Positions 5,779 through 9,513 of a DNA stretch of 9,513 bases are shown in pieces. Origin of the DNA: DTU015 sp964641455 (GTDB lineage: Bacteria; Bacillota; Sulfobacillia; Fermentithermobacillales; Fermentithermobacillaceae). The stretch is from NCBI GenBank assembly GCA_964641455.1, contig CAZXLH010000057.1:1-9513 (forward strand). The letters are read 5' to 3'. Under the pieces are notes generated by a model. That model did not search any database. It saw only the letters and a program-made list of their open reading frames with translations, and was not told where the DNA came from. The position numbers were made by a program, and so were the translations under genes. Every line of letters begins with the position of its first letter. Within the stretch, counting starts at the first letter, position 1.

Positions 5779-6864
5779 ATGAGGGTGGCGTTGTTCATTC
5801 CTTCGCTTGGCGGTGGAGGCGCTGAACGAGTAATGGCGAATCTGGCCCGGGGCTTAGCCGAGAGGGACTTGACGGTGGATTTGGTCTTAGTTAGAGCTGA
5901 AGGCCCTTTTCTAGCTTTATTGCCGCCTGAGGTGAGGATAATCGATCTGGGGGCCTCGCGCACAGTGGCAAGCCTTCCTGGCTTGATCCGCTACTTGCGC
6001 TCGGAGCGTCCGGAATCGCTTCTGTCTGCATTAAACAATGCAAACGTTGTGGCTATTTGGGCCAAGAGGCTCGCCAGAGTGTCGACTCGCGTCGTGGTAA
6101 GTGTACATAATACTTACAGTAAAGCTGTTGCTGGTACCCAAAGCTTGAGGGGTAGACTACTGCATTACGGTGTACGAGCTTTTCTTCCGATGGCTGATGC
6201 TATAGTTGCAGTCTCACAGGGTGTTGCCGATGACGTTACATATACTACTGGGATACCGACAGATAAAGTGCGAGTGATATATAATCCTGTGGTGACGCCT
6301 GAGCTGTTTGTTAAGGCATCTGAACCACTAGATCATCCCTGGTTTGCTCCGGGCGAGCCTCCAGTTGTGCTCGGGGTGGGTAGGCTCACCGCGCAAAAGG
6401 ATTTCGCTACGCTTATCCGAGGCTTTGCTTTGTTGCGAAAACAGCGCCTGGCGAGGCTTATAATCTTGGGCGAAGGGGAGGAAAGACCCAAGCTGGAAGC
6501 ACTAGTTCAGGAACTGGGCATAGAGGATGACGTATCTCTCCCTGGATTTGTAGAGAATCCGTTCAATTACATGAAGCAGGCAAGCGTGTTTGCCCTTTCA
6601 TCTCGATGGGAGGGCCTACCAACTGTGCTTATTGAAGCTATGGCTTTAGGCACGCCCGTGGTGTCTACCGACTGCCCTAGCGGACCACAGGAGATTCTAG
6701 AGGGGGGCAAGTGGGGGATGCTTGTGCCTCCAGGTAACCCTAAGGAGTTGGCTAGGGCTGTTTTGGCAGCTCTCAGGAAATCCATGAGTACTTCCGCTAG
6801 AGTTACCCCTTTTACTGTTGAATATGCCACTGCTCGGTACCTAGAACTCCTCAAAGGAGAATGA
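5779..6864 (+). CDS. GT4-family (GT-B fold) glycosyltransferase
   Basis: This 361-residue cytoplasmic or membrane-associated enzyme is predicted to transfer a sugar from a nucleotide-sugar donor, retaining configuration, during repeat-unit assembly. The acceptor-domain loop GGGGAERVM is at 11-19. The link between domains is near VRVIYNPV (164-171). The donor domain shows GVGRLTAQKDFATLI (199-213) with the Lys that contacts donor phosphate, LGEGEER (230-236), and the EX7E motif EGLPTVLIE with E278 and E286, followed by AMALGTPVVSTDCPSGPQEIL. Length is normal for the family. The ATG at 5779 has only a weak AAGG close by, but the sequence MRVALFIPSLGGGG is a typical GT4 N-terminus. Sugar and linkage cannot be inferred. 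It is followed by a 227-nt spacer before the next glycosyltransferase, so the two need not be tightly coupled. Confidence 0.92.
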   Translation: MRVALFIPSLGGGGAERVMANLARGLAERDLTVDLVLVRAEGPFLALLPPEVRIIDLGASRTVASLPGLIRYLRSERPESLLSALNNANVVAIWAKRLARVSTRVVVSVHNTYSKAVAGTQSLRGRLLHYGVRAFLPMADAIVAVSQGVADDVTYTTGIPTDKVRVIYNPVVTPELFVKASEPLDHPWFAPGEPPVVLGVGRLTAQKDFATLIRGFALLRKQRLARLIILGEGEERPKLEALVQELGIEDDVSLPGFVENPFNYMKQASVFALSSRWEGLPTVLIEAMALGTPVVSTDCPSGPQEILEGGKWGMLVPPGNPKELARAVLAALRKSMSTSARVTPFTVEYATARYLELLKGE

Positions 6865-7078
6865 GGCTTACAAGTTGGCGTTCTGTTGTAGCTGGACGCT
6901 TGAACTTGTCGTGCTATGGGAGGGTATTGTGGTTTTCCCACTTACGTGGTTGAGGCCTTAGAGAACAACCGAGATTATGGAGTGCGCGGCTGAGCGAGAG
7001 TAGAGACTTATTGTTGTACTTAGGCATGTTGCGATTGAGTAGTCATACATAGGTCATTACGTGGAACAAACGAAGCAT
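6865..7078. other. Spacer between the two glycosyltransferase genes
   Basis: About 220 nt without a supportable gene. A 25-codon plus ORF around 6916-6993 (MGGYCGFPTYVVEALENN at its start) reads protein-like but has no ribosome site. A weak TGGGA/TCCCA hairpin lies near 6916-6941. No convincing promoter or terminator is seen. Confidence 0.35.
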
Positions 7079-7084
7079 AGGTGG
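7079..7084 (+). promoter_or_regulatory. Ribosome binding site of the second glycosyltransferase gene
   Basis: AGGTGG lies 7 nt before the ATG at 7092 but only 1 nt before the in-frame ATG at 7086. The spacing therefore favours 7092 as the start. Confidence 0.6.
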
Positions 7085-7091
7085 GATGTGT

Positions 7092-8171
7092 ATGATAGAG
7101 GGCTTGGATATCGTGCTTGTAGGTCCGTATCCGCCTCCGGTTGGTGGCGTGGCAACGCATGTTGAGAGACTCAGCAAAGCTTGCTTGTCTAAAGGCTACG
7201 AGTGTTGTGTCCTAGACATTTTTGCAGACAAGGGGGAGGACGTTCCAGCTTGGGTTCATAGGTTAGGTGGGTGTGGGTGGGTTAGAGGCGTGAAGGCCTT
7301 CTTATGGCTAAGGAAGTGTAATGCCTGTACAATACACTTTCATGTCGCTTCCATGGATAGATTCCGTATTGCTGGTTGGCCTATGTTATTGGCCACCCGC
7401 GGCGCCCAAACGCGTATTATCACCGTACACGGAGGCACATTTGTTCGGAAATGTCGCAGAAAAGGGCTTCTTTTCTACACTTACATACGTACGCTCTTGC
7501 GATCTTTTGATGCAGTGATTGTGGTTAATGACGAACAAGCTGACTTTTTGATCGGCGAGCTTCAGCTAGATTCATCAACGGTTCATATGATACCGGCATA
7601 TATACAACCTTCAGCGTCAGATACACACACGACCATTCCTAGAGAGGTCCGAGAGGCTATTCATGGCAGAAAGGTGGTTGTGGGTTCAGGGCAGCCCAAT
7701 CGTACCTATGGACATGATCTTTTGATGAAGGCTGTAGGAAGAGCAGGCAGTAAGAGCGATGTAATACTGATAATTGCTCTATATGGCACTGGGGAAAGTG
7801 TGGATCCTGAGTACCTTAGGCTGCTTGGGCATATGAGAGACTCAATGCCCAACTGCATATTTGTGGATGACCTAGAGCCAGAGGAGTTCAACGCTTTGCT
7901 TGCTGAGACGGATGTTTATGTAAGGCCCACATACGTGGATGGGGACTCTGTGGCAGTAAGAGAGGCGTTAGCTCATGGTTGTCGCGTAATCGCCAGCGAC
8001 TGTATACGTAGGCCGAACGGAGTGGACACATTCAAGTCTGGTTGCGATGAATCGTTGTGTGATTGCCTACAGAGAGCACTTTTCTCACCCACGGGCAGAT
8101 ACTTATATGTCGAGCAGCAACGTGATTTTGCTCAAGATGTGATGTCATTATACAAGAAGCTTGCGAAATAG
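7092..8171 (+). CDS. GT-B fold glycosyltransferase (GT4-like) with Asp in place of the first EX7E glutamate
   Basis: This 359-residue protein (361 if started at 7086) is a predicted nucleotide-sugar glycosyltransferase acting on a growing glycan in the cytoplasm. The N-terminal domain opens with IVLVGPYPPPVGGVATHVERL (7-27), the glycine-rich loop of GT4-like enzymes. ITVHGG is at 110-115, and FDAVIVVNDEQADFL (139-153) is the segment before the domain linker. The C-terminal domain has VVVGSGQPNRTYGHDLLMKAV (195-215) where the phosphate-contacting Lys would be, VDDLEPEEFNALLAETDVYVRPTYVDGDS (258-286) and the catalytic block DGDSVAVREALAHG. There the usual EX7E appears as D283 to E291. Several members with an acidic or changed first position are known, so activity is plausible but the donor is unclear. 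It is rich in Cys (for example C31, C38, C39, C80). It lies between another glycosyltransferase and a Wzy-like gene. Confidence 0.9.
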   Translation: MIEGLDIVLVGPYPPPVGGVATHVERLSKACLSKGYECCVLDIFADKGEDVPAWVHRLGGCGWVRGVKAFLWLRKCNACTIHFHVASMDRFRIAGWPMLLATRGAQTRIITVHGGTFVRKCRRKGLLFYTYIRTLLRSFDAVIVVNDEQADFLIGELQLDSSTVHMIPAYIQPSASDTHTTIPREVREAIHGRKVVVGSGQPNRTYGHDLLMKAVGRAGSKSDVILIIALYGTGESVDPEYLRLLGHMRDSMPNCIFVDDLEPEEFNALLAETDVYVRPTYVDGDSVAVREALAHGCRVIASDCIRRPNGVDTFKSGCDESLCDCLQRALFSPTGRYLYVEQQRDFAQDVMSLYKKLAK

Positions 8172-8606
8172 AAGTAGTGACCATAGTTATATTGGGATCG
8201 ACTTAGAGTCTGGGATTTAGCAATCCCACAGAGGGGATCCTCAAGCTTGCTGAGACGTTTTTCTTGAGACTTGAGAGGCGTGTTATTCTCGATTCCTTGC
8301 AGGTCTGCCAAGTGAGACAAGGTGAAATGGCGCTTATGTTCTATGAGCGTATCATCAACACTATGAACGAAGGGCTTGTCGGAGCAGCAGGAGTTGTCAA
8401 AATTCCGATTGGACAAACCAATACGGTTTTGGATATCTCAGTACAGGAACGTCATCATAGCTTAGTTTAGCGATGCTTTTGACACCGCAAGATGGGGCAG
8501 CAATGCAAACGAGTCCTACGCATGTTAGAAGACAATGCAGTAGAGAGTGCTAAGCGTTTTTATGTGGCAGCTAACAGAAAAGCTGTTTTGAGAATTGGTG
8601 GGGTAG
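8172..8606. other. Long spacer with short ORFs before the Wzy-like gene
   Basis: This 435-nt spacer holds two short plus-strand frames. One is open from 8264 to 8470, with an internal ATG at 8327 behind AAGGTG; it contains FYERIINTMNEGLVGAAG. The other is the 42-codon ORF at 8492-8620, which overlaps the Wzy-like start. Neither matches a family I know. They could be pieces of one decayed gene broken by a stop and frame changes, since both read as plausible protein. Hairpins crowd its 5' end. Confidence 0.35.
8211..8228. other. Perfect 7-bp stem-loop after the second glycosyltransferase gene
   Basis: TGGGATT and AATCCCA form a perfect 7-bp stem around the loop TAGC, 40 nt after the glycosyltransferase stop. 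It is followed by a smaller GAGG-GGAT-CCTC stem and a longer CCTCAAG/CTTGAG inverted repeat around 8240-8280. No T-run follows directly on either strand, so it is not a standard intrinsic terminator. It might stabilise the 3' end of the upstream transcript. Confidence 0.4.
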
Positions 8607-8620
8607 ATGGAGCTTATTAA
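8492..8620 (+). CDS. Short hypothetical ORF overlapping the Wzy-like gene start
   Basis: A 42-codon frame starts at ATG 8492 and ends with TAA at 8618-8620. It overlaps the first 14 nt of the polymerase-like gene, as translationally coupled genes often do. The product is basic, with a helix-like middle (LEDNAVESAKRFYVAANRK). The start has no clear Shine-Dalgarno site and I recognise no family. It may be the tail of a decayed gene rather than a real small protein. Confidence 0.25.
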   Translation: MGQQCKRVLRMLEDNAVESAKRFYVAANRKAVLRIGGVDGAY

Positions 8621-9513
8621 CACGATCCAAAACGTCTTGAACATGATAGTGCTCTGCTTCATGATTAGCGTGGTTTCAAGAGGACGGACTTTCGACGCAC
8701 TCATGGTCATGTTGATTGGAGTCCTTTGTGCACCGCTCAACATCATTGGAGGGAAGGCCATACCATTTGCGTATTTGGCCAGTGCCGTCTTGCTAGCCTA
8801 TGTGTTTCTCGATGCTAGGCGACTCAAGATTCCACGAAACAACTTCGTGTTCCTTCTTAGTGTGGTGCTCTATTCTTCTTTGATTGTCGAATGGCTGTCA
8901 ACTATGATTTGTGTCTTTGCCTATGCTCCATTGAGCGTTGAGTGGTTGACACTTTTGGGGCGACTGCGCGGCGTCCTTATCTATAGCCTAAGCGTTGTGC
9001 TTGCATATTCTGGCTTACGGAATCATCCTGACATAGATGGAAGAAAGCTATCTTCCAAACTCCTGTCTGCTCTTGGCATCTCAATGTTCCTGAATTTGAT
9101 AGCCGTTGGCATCCAACTTGCCCACCCACAATTTGGTCTTCGCCTTGTCAGGGCATGGTATACCTCCGAGTCGAGAATTACTATAGATGCGATGGAGAGA
9201 ATCGGCATGTTCTCGCGATTCTACGGGCTGAATTATTCCCCAGTCCATTTGGGTTTCAAGTCTCTATTGTCCCTTGGGGGCGCATTATTCTATATGTTGA
9301 TGTCGCACAACGCCGCGCTAAATCGGAAAGCAATTACAGTTGTTTTCTTGGCAGTCATCAATGGAACTTTGAGTTTTTCAAAAACATTTATACTAGGATC
9401 TGTGCTTTGCGTTCTGGTTTTTTGGCTATATCACGCATTGCAGAAGCTACGACAGTTGCCTATGGTTGAGATCAGAACTACAAGGGTATTAGTAGTGTGT
9501 TGTCTATTCGTCG
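8607..9513 (+). CDS. Wzy/O-antigen-polymerase-like multi-pass membrane protein, 5' part (cut by right edge)
   Basis: The frame from ATG 8607 stays open for 302 codons to the window edge. It encodes a very hydrophobic protein with many predicted membrane helices: about 7-24, 29-48, 51-69, 80-97, 122-137, 150-171, 216-233, 240-254 and 260-277, with another beginning near 293. The segment MFSRFYGLNYSPVHLG (201-216) followed by a helix, and TLSFSKTFILG (254-264), match the layout of Wzy/O-antigen ligase proteins, where R-x-x-G-x-N-xx-xLG precedes a later S-(K/R)-(T/S)-xx-LG segment. Such proteins join lipid-linked repeat units on the outer face of the cytoplasmic membrane. A GGTGGGG just before the ATG is a fair ribosome site. 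Sequence conservation in this family is low, so ligase, polymerase or another envelope membrane protein remain possible, but the glycosyltransferases next to it favour a polymerase. The C-terminus lies outside the window. Confidence 0.8.
   Translation, partial: MELINTIQNVLNMIVLCFMISVVSRGRTFDALMVMLIGVLCAPLNIIGGKAIPFAYLASAVLLAYVFLDARRLKIPRNNFVFLLSVVLYSSLIVEWLSTMICVFAYAPLSVEWLTLLGRLRGVLIYSLSVVLAYSGLRNHPDIDGRKLSSKLLSALGISMFLNLIAVGIQLAHPQFGLRLVRAWYTSESRITIDAMERIGMFSRFYGLNYSPVHLGFKSLLSLGGALFYMLMSHNAALNRKAITVVFLAVINGTLSFSKTFILGSVLCVLVFWLYHALQKLRQLPMVEIRTTRVLVVCCLFV

Overview
The window is part of a surface-polysaccharide (cell-envelope glycan) locus of a bacterium with intermediate GC content. Purine-rich Shine-Dalgarno sites (AAGGAG, AGGAGG, AGGTGG) and near-consensus housekeeping promoters (TTGACG-17 nt-TAAAAT, and TATAAT) would suit a Bacillota-type organism, but nothing here fixes the taxon.

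Left block (about 1-3500, minus strand) is a phosphocholine-decoration operon. In transcription order it holds a two-domain protein (nucleotidyltransferase-like domain fused to a LicA-type choline kinase domain), a LicC-type CTP:phosphocholine cytidylyltransferase, a LicD-type phosphocholine transferase, and the start of a further ORF that runs off the left edge. Choline (or a related amino alcohol) would be phosphorylated by the kinase domain, activated to CDP-choline by LicC, and its phosphocholine moved onto a glycan by LicD. No LicB-type choline transporter is visible. The nucleotidyltransferase half of the fusion has lost its nucleotide-loop signature, while an intact LicC follows directly. 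A strong minus-strand promoter at 3912-3940 would drive the operon through a leader of about 400 nt.

Middle block (about 3500-5778) contains no intact gene I can support. It looks like a gene graveyard: an unrecognised C-terminal fragment just upstream of the operon, a possible Wzz-like chain-length regulator remnant, and a frameshifted family-2 glycosyltransferase whose motifs can still be read across two frames. A 17-base run of N at 5103-5119 marks an assembly gap, so part of the damage could be sequence quality.

Right block (about 5779-9513, plus strand) carries two GT-B (GT4-like) glycosyltransferases and the 5' part of a multi-pass membrane protein resembling Wzy/O-antigen polymerase, cut by the right edge. 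A TATAAT promoter lies just before the first. The spacers between these genes (about 220 and 435 nt) are loose and hold only short ORFs. Together the genes suggest that glycosyltransferases build a repeat unit on a lipid carrier in the cytoplasm, a Wzy-like protein polymerises it, and the divergently transcribed lic block decorates it with phosphocholine. This is an ordinary kind of locus. The parts most worth a second look are the licC plus degenerate-LicC/LicA pairing and the fossil region between the two blocks.
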